Origin: Neptunomonas japonica DSM 18939
GTDB lineage: Bacteria > Pseudomonadota > Gammaproteobacteria > Pseudomonadales > Balneatricaceae
DNA: 64,000 nucleotides
Direction of reading: 5' to 3'
Assembly (NCBI RefSeq): GCF_000422765.1
Contig: NZ_AUGR01000001.1
Coordinates: 62,001-126,000, forward strand
Shown: positions 7,533 through 18,173 of the stretch, piece after piece
Position numbering within the stretch: position 1 is the first letter of the stretch
How the letters are laid out: every line of letters starts with the position of its first letter
Position numbers and translations under genes: made by a program
The notes under the pieces: model-generated
What the model was told of the DNA's origin: nothing
Databases searched by the model: none
The model's input: the letters and a program-made list of their open reading frames with translations, nothing else

Positions 7533-9653
7533 TCAGTCTACTTCTATAATAAGATTTTGATTGTCGAGCAACTCAAGAAGCTTTTCGCTTTTCAATGGTC
7601 GGCTTAATAAGAAGCCTTGTGCTATATCGCAGTTAATAGAGCGCAATATGTTTAACTGCTCTGCTGTTTCAACACCCTCGGCGACTACTTTTACATTGAG
7701 TCCTTGAGCCATGTGAATAATCGCCTCTACAATCTTTTTATCACCTTTACTATTTTCTAAGTCTTGGATAAATGATTGATCAATTTTTACCTTATTAATT
7801 TGCAAGTTGCGGATGCGGCTTAAAGAAGAATAGCCCGTACCAAAATCATCGATAGAGATGCTAATGCCCATTTGCTGTACCGTTCGGATTTTTTCTTGCA
7901 ACATCTCTAGAGAGGCAATTAGCACTCCCTCAGTAAGTTCTAGTTCTATCGATTCCAATGGGATGTTGTATTCGTCGGTGGCTTCATGGATAAGTTGCTG
8001 AAGGTCGCTTCGCATGAACGTTAAGCCTGAAAGGTTAACAGCAAGCTGAGGAACGTCTAGCCCCATTTGTTTCCATTGCTTAATTTGTCGGGCAGCGGCT
8101 TTTAGAACCCAGTTATCTAAACGAGTAACTAGCCCGCTTTGTTCTGCAAATACAACAAAGGTTGCGGGTGAAATAAAGCCGCGTTCAGGGTGCTCCCAGC
8201 GTAAGAGCACTTCCGCTGAGATAATCTTATTGGTATGCAGGTCGTGCAATGGTTGAAATACCAGGTAAAACTGGTCTTCTTCTATGGCTTGCTGGATGTC
8301 TTTCCACAGAATTAGTCGTTCATCTAATGCAAATGTTTTCAATTGGTTGAAAAACATGTAATCAAGTTCAAGGCGGCGTGCTTCGCTTAGGGCTTCTTCT
8401 GCATGGCTTAATAGTGCTAGTTCTTGGTCTGCGTCATCGGGTGCAATACTAATGCCTACGCGCGATTGAAAAGATAGTTGCTGGCCCTCAATCGTTGAAG
8501 GCAGCATGATCTCGGTTTGAATTGCATTGATGAGTATGTTTATTTCACGAAGGTCTGATAACTCTGGGCGTATGACAGTAATAATGTCATCACTGTAGCG
8601 TGCTAATAGGTCATTATTATTAAGGGTTTTCTTGATGCGGTTAGAAATATCGATCAAAATCACATTGCAATAATCGGTTCCCCATTGTGCCAAAATATCT
8701 CGAAGCAAGGGCAACTTGATGGTGATAACGGCGCACTTTTTTCCATTGGGTAAAATGGCTAGAAGGCGAGCAAGTTCATCTTCTAGTGCTTTACGTGATA
8801 GTAGGTGAGTGACAGGGTCGTAAGTGGCAAGATGCTGAGCTTGAATGCTAGCTTGTTTGAGATCTTCATTTTCAATAGTTTGCTGGCGAAAGTGCACAAG
8901 TGCCTTTGCTATGCTGCCAATTTCGTCGTGGCGCTCATCGTCGGTAATTTCTTCGGTGATATGTCCCGAAGTAAGTCGTTGTATTTGGTCGACAAGCCTG
9001 CCCGTAGGTGCTGTAATGCTATATGCGATACGCCCTGATATAAGGTATGCCAAGAGACCTGCAAAGGTAGCTAGCAATATGAATGTTATGTGACGGGAAA
9101 AATAAGTATGCTGAATATCATTAAGGTAAATGCCTGATCCCACTATAAGGTCCGTTCCCGGAATCAGTCTGGCGTAGCTGAGTTTTTCCGTTGGCGTTGC
9201 CCCCTCTGATTTTGGCCAGAAGTAGGTTGTAAACACCTCTCCCTTTTTACGTACGCCTTCTAGTATTGGTTGTGTGACGTAGTCACCATTGTGGTCTTTG
9301 AGCTGGCTGGCATCACGCCCATTAATGTTTGTTAGTATAGGATGAACAATATTAATGCCAGCGAGATCGATAATGAAAATATAGTTGTTATCATCATAGC
9401 GAAGAGTGTGTGCAAGTTGTTTTGTAAAGGACAGCTTCTCTTCTTCAGAAAGCGCGTGATTATCTGAAGACAGCACAGGTTTTAATTGACTAATGGCGCT
9501 ATCGACAACGCTTTTGATAATGCTTTTACGAGATTCAATTAGATCATCATGTGAATATTTAAGTGCAATAAGAGACACTGCCGCAATACTGAGCATTATC
9601 AGTGCGACTAGAATAAAAAGTTTCCAGCGAATGCTGATGTCTTGTAAACGCAT
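7533..9653 (-). CDS. Membrane Cache-HAMP-GGDEF-EAL protein, probable c-di-GMP phosphodiesterase
   Basis: This 706-residue protein has a membrane helix near residues 12-30, a periplasmic single-Cache sensor (YIFIIDLAGINIVHP ... GSGIYLNDI), a second helix near 190-208, a HAMP segment, a GGDEF domain and an EAL domain. The GGDEF active-site loop is degenerate (RYSDDII), so cyclase activity is unlikely. The EAL domain looks intact: EVLLRW, NLS, ELTEG, DDFGTGYSSL, KIDQSFI, EGVE and QGFLLSRPL. I infer a phosphodiesterase gated by a small extracellular ligand, perhaps with the GGDEF part binding GTP. Targets are unknown. Confidence 0.92.
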   Translation of the reverse strand: MRLQDISIRWKLFILVALIMLSIAAVSLIALKYSHDDLIESRKSIIKSVVDSAISQLKPVLSSDNHALSEEEKLSFTKQLAHTLRYDDNNYIFIIDLAGINIVHPILTNINGRDASQLKDHNGDYVTQPILEGVRKKGEVFTTYFWPKSEGATPTEKLSYARLIPGTDLIVGSGIYLNDIQHTYFSRHITFILLATFAGLLAYLISGRIAYSITAPTGRLVDQIQRLTSGHITEEITDDERHDEIGSIAKALVHFRQQTIENEDLKQASIQAQHLATYDPVTHLLSRKALEDELARLLAILPNGKKCAVITIKLPLLRDILAQWGTDYCNVILIDISNRIKKTLNNNDLLARYSDDIITVIRPELSDLREINILINAIQTEIMLPSTIEGQQLSFQSRVGISIAPDDADQELALLSHAEEALSEARRLELDYMFFNQLKTFALDERLILWKDIQQAIEEDQFYLVFQPLHDLHTNKIISAEVLLRWEHPERGFISPATFVVFAEQSGLVTRLDNWVLKAAARQIKQWKQMGLDVPQLAVNLSGLTFMRSDLQQLIHEATDEYNIPLESIELELTEGVLIASLEMLQEKIRTVQQMGISISIDDFGTGYSSLSRIRNLQINKVKIDQSFIQDLENSKGDKKIVEAIIHMAQGLNVKVVAEGVETAEQLNILRSINCDIAQGFLLSRPLKSEKLLELLDNQNLIIEVD

Positions 9654-9776
9654 TAACCCTCAAACCTCCATACCTATGATTGTGAGCTAGGACTGAATAG
9701 TAATACTAAGGATGGTTGATATATGAGTTTTGGACACAAAGGTGAAAAATGCCAGTTTTTGGCGAGTATAGAAACA

Positions 9777-9805
9777 AAAAAAGGCGCTAGAGCGCCTTTT
9801 TTACA
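9777..9805 (-). terminator. Intrinsic terminator downstream of metK
   Basis: The arms AAAAAAGGCGCT and AGCGCCTTTTTT form a short G+C stem with A and T runs on the outside. It lies just after the metK stop and before the start of the EAL gene. Confidence 0.8.
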
Positions 9806-9817
9806 GTGTGCAGATGT

Positions 9818-11008
9818 TTAGATGCCAGCGTCTGCTTTTAGGGCTTCTACTTTATCAGTGCGTTCCCATGTAAATGCGGTAAAGGTGTCATCCTTAACGG
9901 ACATTTCGTAAGGTAGGCGCCCAAAGTGTCCGTAAGCAGCTGTTGCCTGATACATAGGATGTAAAAGGTCTAGCATGCGAGTGATTGCGTGTGGACGCAG
10001 GTCAAAGTGGCGATTGATTAATCCGATAATCTTCTCATCAGATATTTTACCCGTTCCAAAGGTGTTGATAGACACTGAAGTAGGTTCCGCAACACCGATG
10101 GCATAGGATACTTGGATTTCGCAACGATCAGCTAATCCAGCGGCAACGATGTTTTTTGCAACATAACGGCCAGCATATGCAGCAGAGCGGTCTACTTTTG
10201 ATGGGTCTTTGCCTGAAAATGCCCCGCCACCGTGACGTGCCATACCGCCGTAAGTATCTACGATAATCTTACGTCCCGTCAGGCCGCAGTCCCCTACAGG
10301 GCCGCCAGTAACAAATGAACCCGTTGGGTTTATGTGAAATTTGGTCTCTTTGGTGAGCCACTCCGCTGGTAAAACATGCTTGATGATCAGTTCCATCACC
10401 GCTTCGCGCAAATCAGACTGGGAAACATCAGCGTTGTGCTGAGTTGATAGCACGACAGCATCTATGCCTGATGGTTTGCCATTTTCATAGCGAAATGTCA
10501 CTTGTGATTTTGCATCTGGACGCAACCATGGCAATAAACCGGATTTGCGAACTTCAGCTTGGCGCTCCACTAAGCGATGAGCGTAAGTAATCGGTGCTGG
10601 CATGAGTACATCGGTTTCGTTCGATGCATAACCAAACATAAGACCCTGGTCGCCTGCGCCTTGGTCTTCTGGTTTCGCTCGATCTACCCCTTGAGCAATT
10701 TCATGTGCTTGTTTGCCAATAATATTGATAACACCACATGTCGCACCATCATAACCGACGTCTGATGAGGTATAACCGATATCGCAGATGACGTTACGTA
10801 CGATGTCTTCAAGGTCGACCCAAGCGGAGGTTGTTATTTCTCCAGAAACAATCGCTACACCTGTTTTAACCAGTGTCTCGCAGGCAACACGCGCATATTT
10901 ATCTTCACTGATAATGGCGTCAAGAACGGCGTCTGAAATTTGATCGGCAATTTTGTCTGGGTGGCCTTCAGACACGGATTCAGAAGTAAATAGGCTATAT
11001 TCGCTCAT
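9818..11008 (-). CDS. metK: S-adenosylmethionine synthetase
   Basis: This 396-residue enzyme makes S-adenosylmethionine from methionine and ATP. Family motifs are [17 protein letters not shown] near residue 16, [12 protein letters not shown] around 117-128, and the phosphate loop [20 protein letters not shown] in the C-terminal half. Length and motifs are full and intact. It diverges from tkt across 360 bp that holds a strong palindrome (see separate entry). The metK/tkt-epd-pgk-fba neighbourhood is conserved in related gammaproteobacteria. I see no recognisable SAM riboswitch in its leader. Confidence 0.98.
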   Translation of the reverse strand: MSEYSLFTSESVSEGHPDKIADQISDAVLDAIISEDKYARVACETLVKTGVAIVSGEITTSAWVDLEDIVRNVICDIGYTSSDVGYDGATCGVINIIGKQAHEIAQGVDRAKPEDQGAGDQGLMFGYASNETDVLMPAPITYAHRLVERQAEVRKSGLLPWLRPDAKSQVTFRYENGKPSGIDAVVLSTQHNADVSQSDLREAVMELIIKHVLPAEWLTKETKFHINPTGSFVTGGPVGDCGLTGRKIIVDTYGGMARHGGGAFSGKDPSKVDRSAAYAGRYVAKNIVAAGLADRCEIQVSYAIGVAEPTSVSINTFGTGKISDEKIIGLINRHFDLRPHAITRMLDLLHPMYQATAAYGHFGRLPYEMSVKDDTFTAFTWERTDKVEALKADAGI

Positions 11009-11368
11009 CGCGTGTTTGTATCCTCAATTAAAGCTATCTAGAAGAAGTGTCTAGTAGAACTCAATTTTAACTAAATAAAGTCATTTCTAGTAGAACGTTT
11101 TCTTAGTGGAGCAATAGAATTCAGAGCGTGTGTGCAAGATCACTAACGTCTCTGATTTAAAATAATGGCGTATTTTAGCTTTGTTGTGCACTTATTGCAT
11201 GATATTAGATCTGGTTTTTCATGAAAATTTCATGAATTAACATGAAAATCCTTCAGTTTTCGTCGAAATTGGGTTTAACCGTTGAAGCGAAGGCGTATCT
11301 GCGAGAAAATTGCGGCCTGTTTTTATACTTCGCTTCACTAAATTGGGAAAATCCCAGGAGTTGATTGA
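11009..11368. other. Divergent metK/tkt intergenic region
   Basis: This gene-free 360 bp must hold both the metK and tkt promoters. The visible structure is a 19-bp palindrome plus a further CATGAA copy at 11241-11246, so CATGAA recurs at 11220, 11231 and 11241, about one helical turn apart. A good ribosome-binding site (CCAGGAG) precedes tkt. I found no small gene or RNA fold that I could name. Confidence 0.6.
11218..11236. promoter_or_regulatory. 19-bp palindrome, candidate operator for metK and/or tkt
   Basis: The sequence TTCATGAAA-A-TTTCATGAA is a perfect 9-bp inverted repeat around one central base. It lies about 130 bp before tkt and 210 bp before metK. There is no adjoining T run, so a protein-binding site is likelier than a terminator. 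A methionine or SAM-cycle repressor of the SahR/ArsR kind is conceivable but not shown. Confidence 0.5.
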
Positions 11369-13363
11369 ATGTCCTCTCGTAGAGAACTGGCCAATGCTAT
11401 TCGCGCTTTAAGTATGGATGCTGTTCAAAAAGCAAAATCGGGCCACCCAGGTGCGCCAATGGGCATGGCTGATATTGCCGAAGTGCTTTGGAACGATTTT
11501 ATGCAGCATAACCCTGCTAACCCGCAATGGTTTGATCGTGATCGTTTCGTATTGTCCAACGGCCATGGGTCTATGTTGATCTACTCTTTGTTGCATTTGA
11601 CAGGTTACGATGTATCAATTGATGACATCAAAAACTTCCGACAGCTTCATTCTAAAACAGCAGGGCACCCAGAATATGGTTACTGCCCAGGTGTAGAGAC
11701 AACCACAGGTCCTTTAGGGCAGGGTGTTTCTAATGCAGTAGGTTTTGCTACAGCTGAAAAAATCTTGGCTGCACAGTTTAACCGTGAAGGACACGAGATT
11801 ATCGACCATAACACCTATGCGTTTATGGGTGATGGTTGCATGATGGAAGGTATTTCTCATGAAGCGTGTTCACTCGCTGGTACATTAGGTTTAGGTAAGT
11901 TGATCGTCTTTTGGGATGACAACGGTATCTCTATCGACGGTGAAGTCGAAGGTTGGTACACAGACGATAACGTTAAACGCTTTGAAGCATACGGATGGCA
12001 GGTTATCCCGAATGTTGATGGGCACGATGCTGATCAGATTCGCAGTGCTATTACCAGCGCTAAAGAAACAACTGATCGCCCAACTTTGATTTGCTGCAAA
12101 ACAACGATCGGTTTTGGCTCTCCGAATAAAGAAGGCAAAGAAGATTGCCACGGCGCTCCTTTGGGCGATGACGAAATCGCATTAACACGCGAGCGTCTTA
12201 ACTGGCCTCATGCTGCATTTGAAGTTCCAGAAGATATTTATGCAGATTGGGACGCAAAAGACGCGGGTGTACGTACTGAGAATGACTGGAATACACGCTT
12301 TGCTGCTTATAATGCTGCTTTCCCAGAGCTAGCCGCTGACTTGTTGCGTCGTATTTCTGGTGATTTGCCAGCAGACTTCTCTGATAAAGCGGATGCGTGG
12401 ATTGCTGAGATCGCCGCTAAAGGTGAAACGATTGCTTCACGTAAAGCGTCACAGAACTCACTGAATGCATACGGCCCATTATTACCCGAGCTGCTTGGTG
12501 GGTCTGCTGATTTAGCGGGTTCGAACCTAACATTATGGTCGGGTGCTGAAGGCATTAGTAAAGATGATGCTTCAGGCAACTACCTGTATTACGGCGTACG
12601 TGAATTCGGCATGTCTGCAATGATGAATGGCCTAGCGTTGCATGGCGGTTTCATTCCATACGGTGCAACTTTCTTGGTGTTCATGGAATATGCTCGCAAT
12701 GCGTTGCGTATGGCTGCACTGATGAAGCAGCGTGTTATCCATGTTTATACACATGATTCAATCGGTTTGGGTGAAGATGGCCCTACTCATCAACCAATTG
12801 AACAGGTTTCTAACCTACGTCATACACCGAACATGAGCTGCTGGCGTCCAGGGGATGCAGTTGAATCTGCTGTTGCTTGGAAAGCCGCACTAGAGCGTAC
12901 TGATGGTCCTACCGCTATGGTGTTCTCTCGTCAGAACCTTCCTCACCAGCAACGTACTCCTGAACAGATTTCTAATATTGCTCGTGGAGGATACATCCTA
13001 CGTGATACTGATGGTCAGCCTGATGCAATCTTGATTGCTACGGGTTCTGAAGTTGGGTTAGCGATGGATGCTGCTGAAGTGTTAACTGCTGAAGGTAAGA
13101 AAGTACGCGTAGTTTCTATGCCAGAAACGGGTGTGTTTGATCGTCAAGATGCAGCCTATCGTGAATCAGTATTACCTGCTGCTGTAACAGCACGAGTCGC
13201 TGTTGAAGCGTTGCAAGCGGACTTCTGGTACAAGTACGTTGGCTTAAATGGCGGGATTGTTGGTATGACTACCTTTGGTGAGTCTGCTCCTGCTGGCGAT
13301 CTGTTTAAGCACTTTGGGTTTACTGTTGATAATGTTGTCGCAACAGTAAAATCAGTACTGTAA
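11369..13363 (+). CDS. tkt: Transketolase
   Basis: This 664-residue thiamine diphosphate enzyme exchanges two-carbon units between sugar phosphates in the pentose phosphate pathway. It has the N-terminal [19 protein letters not shown], the ThDP motif from [13 protein letters not shown] through to the Asn of WDDNG, and the catalytic glutamate region of the Pyr domain ([19 protein letters not shown]). The [18 protein letters not shown] segment also matches. AGGAG precedes the ATG. It leads a plus-strand set tkt-epd-pgk-fba that links the pentose phosphate pathway, PLP precursor supply and glycolysis/gluconeogenesis. Confidence 0.98.
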   Translation: MSSRRELANAIRALSMDAVQKAKSGHPGAPMGMADIAEVLWNDFMQHNPANPQWFDRDRFVLSNGHGSMLIYSLLHLTGYDVSIDDIKNFRQLHSKTAGHPEYGYCPGVETTTGPLGQGVSNAVGFATAEKILAAQFNREGHEIIDHNTYAFMGDGCMMEGISHEACSLAGTLGLGKLIVFWDDNGISIDGEVEGWYTDDNVKRFEAYGWQVIPNVDGHDADQIRSAITSAKETTDRPTLICCKTTIGFGSPNKEGKEDCHGAPLGDDEIALTRERLNWPHAAFEVPEDIYADWDAKDAGVRTENDWNTRFAAYNAAFPELAADLLRRISGDLPADFSDKADAWIAEIAAKGETIASRKASQNSLNAYGPLLPELLGGSADLAGSNLTLWSGAEGISKDDASGNYLYYGVREFGMSAMMNGLALHGGFIPYGATFLVFMEYARNALRMAALMKQRVIHVYTHDSIGLGEDGPTHQPIEQVSNLRHTPNMSCWRPGDAVESAVAWKAALERTDGPTAMVFSRQNLPHQQRTPEQISNIARGGYILRDTDGQPDAILIATGSEVGLAMDAAEVLTAEGKKVRVVSMPETGVFDRQDAAYRESVLPAAVTARVAVEALQADFWYKYVGLNGGIVGMTTFGESAPAGDLFKHFGFTVDNVVATVKSVL

Positions 13364-13371
13364 AAAGCGGT

Positions 13372-13400
13372 AAGCCGGACGTTTGTCCGGCTTTGTTTTT
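13372..13400 (+). terminator. Hairpin with T tract after tkt
   Basis: The arms AAGCCGGAC (13372-13380) and GTCCGGCTT (13385-13393) flank a GTTT loop and are followed by TGTTTTT. It lies only 24 bp before epd, so it may attenuate rather than fully stop transcription into epd. Confidence 0.75.
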
Positions 13401-13423
13401 ATCTGAATATATAAGCGAGTTAG

Positions 13424-14455
13424 ATGAGCTTTCGAATTGCGATTAATGGCTACGGTCGAATCGGGCAGTGTGTCCTGCGGGCAATCTATGAAAATGGATT
13501 GCAGCAGCAGCTGCAGGTGGTTGCTTTAAATGAGCTATCCGATATAGAAACTGTTACATATCTGACTCGCTACGACACAACACATGGTCGTTTCCCTCTT
13601 CCCGTAGAGCACGATGGCGAAAACCTGATCATTGCTAATGACCGCATTAAAGTCATTAATCAATCAGATCCATCGCAACTTCCTTGGGATGAAATGGGTA
13701 TTGATCTTGTGATCGAATGCTCCGGTTCTTTTAGTGACCGAGAAACTGCCGAGAAGCATTTGCAGTCGGGTGCTAAAAGGCTACTGTTTTCACAACCTGC
13801 GATGCCTGATGTAGATGCAACCATTGTTTATGGTTTGAATCACCAACTCCTTATGCCCGATATGGCAGTGGTTTCTGCTGCATCTTGCACCACCAATTGT
13901 GTTATTCCGGTGCTAGACCTGCTTGATAAGGAATTAGGTATTGTTTGCGGGGTTACCACGACGATTCATTCTGCGATGAATGATCAGCCAGTTATTGATA
14001 GCTATCACCAAACGGATTTGCGTCTGACCAGAAGCGCTATGCAGTCGATTATTCCCGTTGATACAGGCTTAGGTAAGGGTATCGATCGTTTGCTGCCTCA
14101 ATTGGCAGGGCGCTTTGAATGTCTACACCTGAGGGTTCCGACTATTAATGTATCTGTTATGGATATGAGCATTAATGTCTCTAAACCAACCTCTGCTGAT
14201 GAGGTGAATCAGATATTTAAAAGTGCTGCGGCTCAGCATTTAAAAGGCTTGTTAGGTTATACCGAAGAGCCACACGCTTCTGTCGATTTTAATCGTGACC
14301 CTCGCTCCGCTATTGTTGATGGCACGCAAACACGAGTGAGTGGCGAAAAGATGATTAAGTTACTCTGCTGGTTTGATAACGAGTGGGGGTTTGCGAATCG
14401 TATGTTGGATATAGCTCAGGATTGGCTATACCTGCCTGGAAAAGATGTGAGTTAA
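13424..14455 (+). CDS. epd: Erythrose-4-phosphate dehydrogenase (GAPDH family)
   Basis: This 343-residue NAD-dependent dehydrogenase carries the Rossmann start RIAINGYGRIGQ and the catalytic ASCTTNC with its Cys. It reads ALNELSD where glycolytic GAPDH usually has a different NAD-specificity segment; NEL is typical of Epd. TTIHSAMNDQPVIDSYH also matches Epd. The enzyme oxidises erythrose 4-phosphate to 4-phosphoerythronate, the first step of DXP-independent PLP synthesis, and may also act as a gluconeogenic GAPDH. Its place between tkt, which supplies erythrose 4-phosphate, and pgk fits. Activity on glyceraldehyde 3-phosphate cannot be excluded from sequence. Confidence 0.88.
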   Translation: MSFRIAINGYGRIGQCVLRAIYENGLQQQLQVVALNELSDIETVTYLTRYDTTHGRFPLPVEHDGENLIIANDRIKVINQSDPSQLPWDEMGIDLVIECSGSFSDRETAEKHLQSGAKRLLFSQPAMPDVDATIVYGLNHQLLMPDMAVVSAASCTTNCVIPVLDLLDKELGIVCGVTTTIHSAMNDQPVIDSYHQTDLRLTRSAMQSIIPVDTGLGKGIDRLLPQLAGRFECLHLRVPTINVSVMDMSINVSKPTSADEVNQIFKSAAAQHLKGLLGYTEEPHASVDFNRDPRSAIVDGTQTRVSGEKMIKLLCWFDNEWGFANRMLDIAQDWLYLPGKDVS

Positions 14456-14547
14456 CGTAAATACTGCATTTCAGGCAAAGATTGTACAAAATATAGAGTG
14501 AATTTTTCGAATTAAACCATTAGCTAAATAGTCAGTAGGACACGATC

Positions 14548-15714
14548 ATGAGTGTATTGAAGATGACGGACCTGGATTTGAACGGAAAGCGCGTACTTAT
14601 CCGTGAAGATCTCAATGTTCCTGTTAAGGATGGACAAGTAACCTCAGATGCCCGTATTCGTGCGTCATTGCCAACGATTGAGTTTGCATTGAAGGCCGGC
14701 GCTAAAGTCATGGTGATGTCTCATTTGGGACGCCCTACTGAAGGTGAATATGAAGAGAAGTATTCGCTAGCACCCGTTGCCGAGCATATTAGTAAGCTTT
14801 TATCACGTCAGGTGCCTCTAGTTAAAGGTTGGCTTGAAGGTGATTTTGAAGTGGCTGCGGGCGAACTAGTGTTGTTGGAAAATGTGCGCTTTAATGCCGG
14901 TGAGAAGAAAGATAATGAAGCATTGTCACAAAAAATGGCAGGATTGTGTGATATCTATGTAATGGACGCATTTGGCACCGCACATAGAGCTCAGGCTTCT
15001 ACTCACGGTGTTGCTCGTTTTGCCGAGGTGGCTTGCGCAGGGCCATTGTTAGCCAATGAATTGGATGCATTGGGTAAAGCACTGAAACAGCCTACGCCTC
15101 CATTGGTCGCTATTGTTGGTGGCTCTAAAGTATCCACTAAGTTGGAAGTACTAAACTCTCTGTCTGATAAAGTCGATCAGCTTATTGTGGGTGGCGGTAT
15201 TGCTAATACGTTCTTAGCAGCAGCGGGTAAGCCGGTAGGTAAGTCATTGTGTGAACATGACTTAATTCCAGTCGCTCAAGAGCTAATGAAAAAAGTAAAC
15301 ATTCCGCTACCAGTAGATGTTGTAGTGGCAACGGAATTTTCTGAAACAGCAGCGGCAACGGTGAAGTCTGTCGATGATGTGGCAGAAGATGACATGATTT
15401 TAGATATAGGCCCTGCTTCTGCGAAAGCACTCGCAAGTATGCTTAAAGATGCTGGTACTATTATCTGGAATGGTCCTGTTGGTGTGTTTGAGTTTGATCA
15501 GTTTGCTGGTGGTACGAAAACATTATCGTTAGCCATTGCTGAAAGTGCAGGATTCTCTATAGCAGGGGGTGGCGATACACTAGCTGCTGTAGATAAATAT
15601 GAGATTGCTGATAAAGTATCCTATATCTCAACGGGTGGTGGCGCTTTTCTTGAATTTGTTGAAGGAAAAGTATTACCCGCAGTCGCAATTTTGGAAACAC
15701 GTGCAGCACAGTAA
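14548..15714 (+). CDS. pgk: Phosphoglycerate kinase
   Basis: This 388-residue kinase transfers a phosphate between 1,3-bisphosphoglycerate and ADP. It has the N-terminal substrate region ([15 protein letters not shown], then SHLGRPTEG), the hinge [21 protein letters not shown], and the nucleotide-binding [19 protein letters not shown] and [12 protein letters not shown]. Length matches bacterial Pgk (about 387). AGGA lies before the ATG. It is 92 bp after epd and 69 bp before fba, probably in one transcript. Confidence 0.98.
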   Translation: MSVLKMTDLDLNGKRVLIREDLNVPVKDGQVTSDARIRASLPTIEFALKAGAKVMVMSHLGRPTEGEYEEKYSLAPVAEHISKLLSRQVPLVKGWLEGDFEVAAGELVLLENVRFNAGEKKDNEALSQKMAGLCDIYVMDAFGTAHRAQASTHGVARFAEVACAGPLLANELDALGKALKQPTPPLVAIVGGSKVSTKLEVLNSLSDKVDQLIVGGGIANTFLAAAGKPVGKSLCEHDLIPVAQELMKKVNIPLPVDVVVATEFSETAAATVKSVDDVAEDDMILDIGPASAKALASMLKDAGTIIWNGPVGVFEFDQFAGGTKTLSLAIAESAGFSIAGGGDTLAAVDKYEIADKVSYISTGGGAFLEFVEGKVLPAVAILETRAAQ

Positions 15715-15783
15715 AGCGCTTTGCTTATTTTGTATCTTTTTATAGCTAAGCTGAAAACAAATTAAAGAAATAGGTGAAACACA

Positions 15784-16848
15784 ATGGCTTTAATATCAAT
15801 GCGTCAGCTGCTAGATCATGCAGCTGAATATGGTTACGGAATCCCTGCATTCAATGTGAATAACTTGGAGCAGATGCGTGCCATAATGGAAGCGGCAGAT
15901 AGAACCAACTCTCCGGTGATTGTGCAGGCTTCCGCTGGCGCTCGCAAATATGCAGGTTCTAATTTCCTGCGTCATATGATTTTGGCGTCTATCGCTGAGT
16001 TTCCACACATTCCTGTTTGTATGCATCAGGATCATGGTACTTCTCCTGATATTTGTCAGCGTTCTATCGCTATGGGTTTCTCATCAGTAATGATGGATGG
16101 CTCGTTAATGAGTGATGGCAAAACACCATCAAGCTACGAGTACAACGTTGATGTGACGCGCCGTACAGTTGAAATGGCCCATGCATGTGGAGTTTCTGTT
16201 GAAGGCGAGCTGGGTTGCTTGGGGTCATTAGAAACAGGACAAGCCGGCGAAGAAGATGGCGTAGGTGCAGAAGGTACGCTTTCAATGGATCAGATGTTAA
16301 CTGACCCTGATGAAGCGGCAGATTTTGTAAGCAAAACGAATGTTGATGCTTTGGCAATCGCTTGCGGTACTTCACATGGTGCTTATAAATTCACGCGCCC
16401 ACCAACAGACGATATTCTGGCAATTGATCGCATTAAAGCAATTCATCAGCGCATTCCAGGTACGCATTTAGTTATGCATGGTTCTTCCTCTGTACCACAG
16501 GAATGGTTGGCTGTGATTAATGAGTTTGGTGGTGACATGCCTGAAACTTACGGTGTGCCAGTTGAGCAGATCGTTGAAGGTATCAAGTACGGCGTACGTA
16601 AAATCAATATTGATACGGATTTACGTTTGGCTTCTACGGGTGCGATTCGTCGTTTCTTAGCTGAGAACCCGTCTGAATTTGATCCACGTAAATACTTGAA
16701 GAAAACTATTGAAGCGATGAGCGATATATCTGCTGCAAGATATGAAGCTTTCGGTGCTGCGGGTCAAGCGTCAAAAATCAATGCAATATCGCTGGAAAAT
16801 ATGGCGGATGCATATGAGGCTGGCAAGCTGGATGCGAAAATCGCTTAA
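15784..16848 (+). CDS. fba: Class II fructose-bisphosphate aldolase
   Basis: This 354-residue zinc-dependent aldolase cleaves fructose 1,6-bisphosphate to two triose phosphates, or condenses them in gluconeogenesis. The zinc and catalytic segments are visible: [47 protein letters not shown] and [11 protein letters not shown]. The length and the insertion [13 protein letters not shown] are typical of the long Calvin/proteobacterial class II type. AGGTGA lies before the ATG. A strong terminator follows, closing the tkt-epd-pgk-fba block. Confidence 0.97.
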   Translation: MALISMRQLLDHAAEYGYGIPAFNVNNLEQMRAIMEAADRTNSPVIVQASAGARKYAGSNFLRHMILASIAEFPHIPVCMHQDHGTSPDICQRSIAMGFSSVMMDGSLMSDGKTPSSYEYNVDVTRRTVEMAHACGVSVEGELGCLGSLETGQAGEEDGVGAEGTLSMDQMLTDPDEAADFVSKTNVDALAIACGTSHGAYKFTRPPTDDILAIDRIKAIHQRIPGTHLVMHGSSSVPQEWLAVINEFGGDMPETYGVPVEQIVEGIKYGVRKINIDTDLRLASTGAIRRFLAENPSEFDPRKYLKKTIEAMSDISAARYEAFGAAGQASKINAISLENMADAYEAGKLDAKIA

Positions 16849-16863
16849 AGCGACGTGTCTGTG

Positions 16864-16892
16864 AAAAAGCCGCCTTCATAGGCGGCTTTTTT
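16864..16892 (+). terminator. Intrinsic terminator after fba
   Basis: AAAAAGCCGCC pairs with GGCGGCTTTTTT around a TTCATA loop, ending in a T run. Confidence 0.9.
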
Positions 16893-16937
16893 GTATATAT
16901 TGTTTGTATGCAATTAATATTTTGAGAATGCTTTGTT

Positions 16938-17546
16938 ATGGCTTTAATTCTGTCTACCTGGGTCAAGTTTGCTTTTCTGTTTGCGCCTTTCTTTGTTGTC
17001 TCGATGTTTTTGGCATTGACGCGTGCAGATTCGGTAGCGGATAGGCGCTCCATTGCTAACCGTGCAGTCTTTGCTGCTTTGTGTATTAGTCTTGTGCTGT
17101 TTTTCTTTGGTTCTGCTTTGTTTGCATTACTAGGAATAACACTGGATTCATTTCGTATTGGTGCGGGGATCTTGCTGTTTCTCTCTGCTATTAGTTTGGT
17201 CAGAGATGGCGTTAGGGCAAATGCTGAAGTGCCTTCTGAACAGCGTGAGGATGTATCCGTTGTGCCATTAGCCATTCCTACAATTGTCGGTCCTGCGACG
17301 ATAGGTACTATCTTGGTATACGGTGCTGAGCTACATGGGCTTGATATAGCTTATGGCTTGATTGGCTTGGTGTTAGCGTTAATTAGTTTGTTGGTTTGTC
17401 TTCATCTTTCTACTTGGATGGAGAGAATATTAGGAAAAACAGGACTCAATGTATTGAGCAAAGTGACTGGGCTTATTCTTGCTGCAATGGCATCTCAAAT
17501 TGTGCTGACAGGTATACATGGATTTCTTCAGTCTGCGGGTTTGTAA
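16938..17546 (+). CDS. MarC family integral membrane protein
   Basis: This 202-residue protein has six hydrophobic segments spread along its length and the MarC-family features PFFVVSMFLALTRADSVADRR and VVPLAIPTIVGPATIGTILVYG. The family was once thought to confer antibiotic resistance through the mar locus, but that has been withdrawn and its function is unknown. It stands alone between the fba terminator and a DUF937 gene, on the same strand. Confidence 0.88.
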   Translation: MALILSTWVKFAFLFAPFFVVSMFLALTRADSVADRRSIANRAVFAALCISLVLFFFGSALFALLGITLDSFRIGAGILLFLSAISLVRDGVRANAEVPSEQREDVSVVPLAIPTIVGPATIGTILVYGAELHGLDIAYGLIGLVLALISLLVCLHLSTWMERILGKTGLNVLSKVTGLILAAMASQIVLTGIHGFLQSAGL

Positions 17547-17646
17547 TAAGGTTAACATGCGATTCATGTTGGTAAGCGTAGCGTATTACGCACTAATCAG
17601 GCACCTGTTAGGCACCTGCAATCACCCATAAAGAGGAGATACACCG

Positions 17647-18069
17647 ATGGACTTATTAAAAATTGCAGCTGATTTGTTTCTGAATAAATTAGGTACATCT
17701 GCTGATGGCGTTGATTCTAATCAACTTACTAGCGCACTAGGCTCATTATTAGGTGGTGCCGACGGTCAGATTGATCTTAGCGATCTTATTTCAAAAGTGA
17801 GTAATGGTGGTTTAGCTTCGTTGGCGCAATCATGGTTAGGCGATGGTGCAAATGATGGTTTTTCTGTAGATCAGGTAATGTCAGTGTTAGGGCAGTCCCA
17901 GGTTAGTGAGTTTTCATCTTCATTGGGTTTAGATGAAGGTGCTGCATCGAACGCGTTATCAGACATGATTCCTGAGCTTATCGACCAAAACAGTTCAGCT
18001 GGTGGTTTGTTAGAGGCTGTTGGTGGTGTGAGCGGTTTGGCTGGAATGGCATCAAAGTTTTTTAAATAA
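17647..18069 (+). CDS. DUF937 (YidB-like) protein
   Basis: This small, acidic 140-residue protein is rich in Gly, Ser and Leu, with repeats of the type LGSLLGG and SLAQSWLGDGANDGFS seen in DUF937/YidB proteins. No signal peptide or membrane helix is evident. The function of the family is unknown. A very good ribosome-binding site (AGAGGAGA) precedes the ATG, and an intrinsic terminator follows, so it is probably well expressed as a single gene. Confidence 0.82.
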   Translation: MDLLKIAADLFLNKLGTSADGVDSNQLTSALGSLLGGADGQIDLSDLISKVSNGGLASLAQSWLGDGANDGFSVDQVMSVLGQSQVSEFSSSLGLDEGAASNALSDMIPELIDQNSSAGGLLEAVGGVSGLAGMASKFFK

Positions 18070-18120
18070 GTACAACTAAGAGTTGCTGTTAGTTTTCATG
18101 AAAGTACCTACCTGCGACTA

Positions 18121-18150
18121 AAAGCAGACCCTGATACGGGTCTGCTTTTT
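18121..18150. terminator. Bidirectional terminator between DUF937 gene and Rid gene
   Basis: AAAGCAGACCC (18121-18131) pairs with GGGTCTGCTTT (18138-18148) around TGATAC, with A and T runs on both sides. It serves the two convergent genes. Confidence 0.88.
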
Positions 18151-18173
18151 ACAGAAGTCTTAGGGTGTTTGTT

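Noticed and set aside
11009-11160. SAM or SAH riboswitch in the metK leader
   Set aside because: I could not find the conserved core or paired helices of known SAM or SAH riboswitches by reading. A covariance-model search would be decisive.
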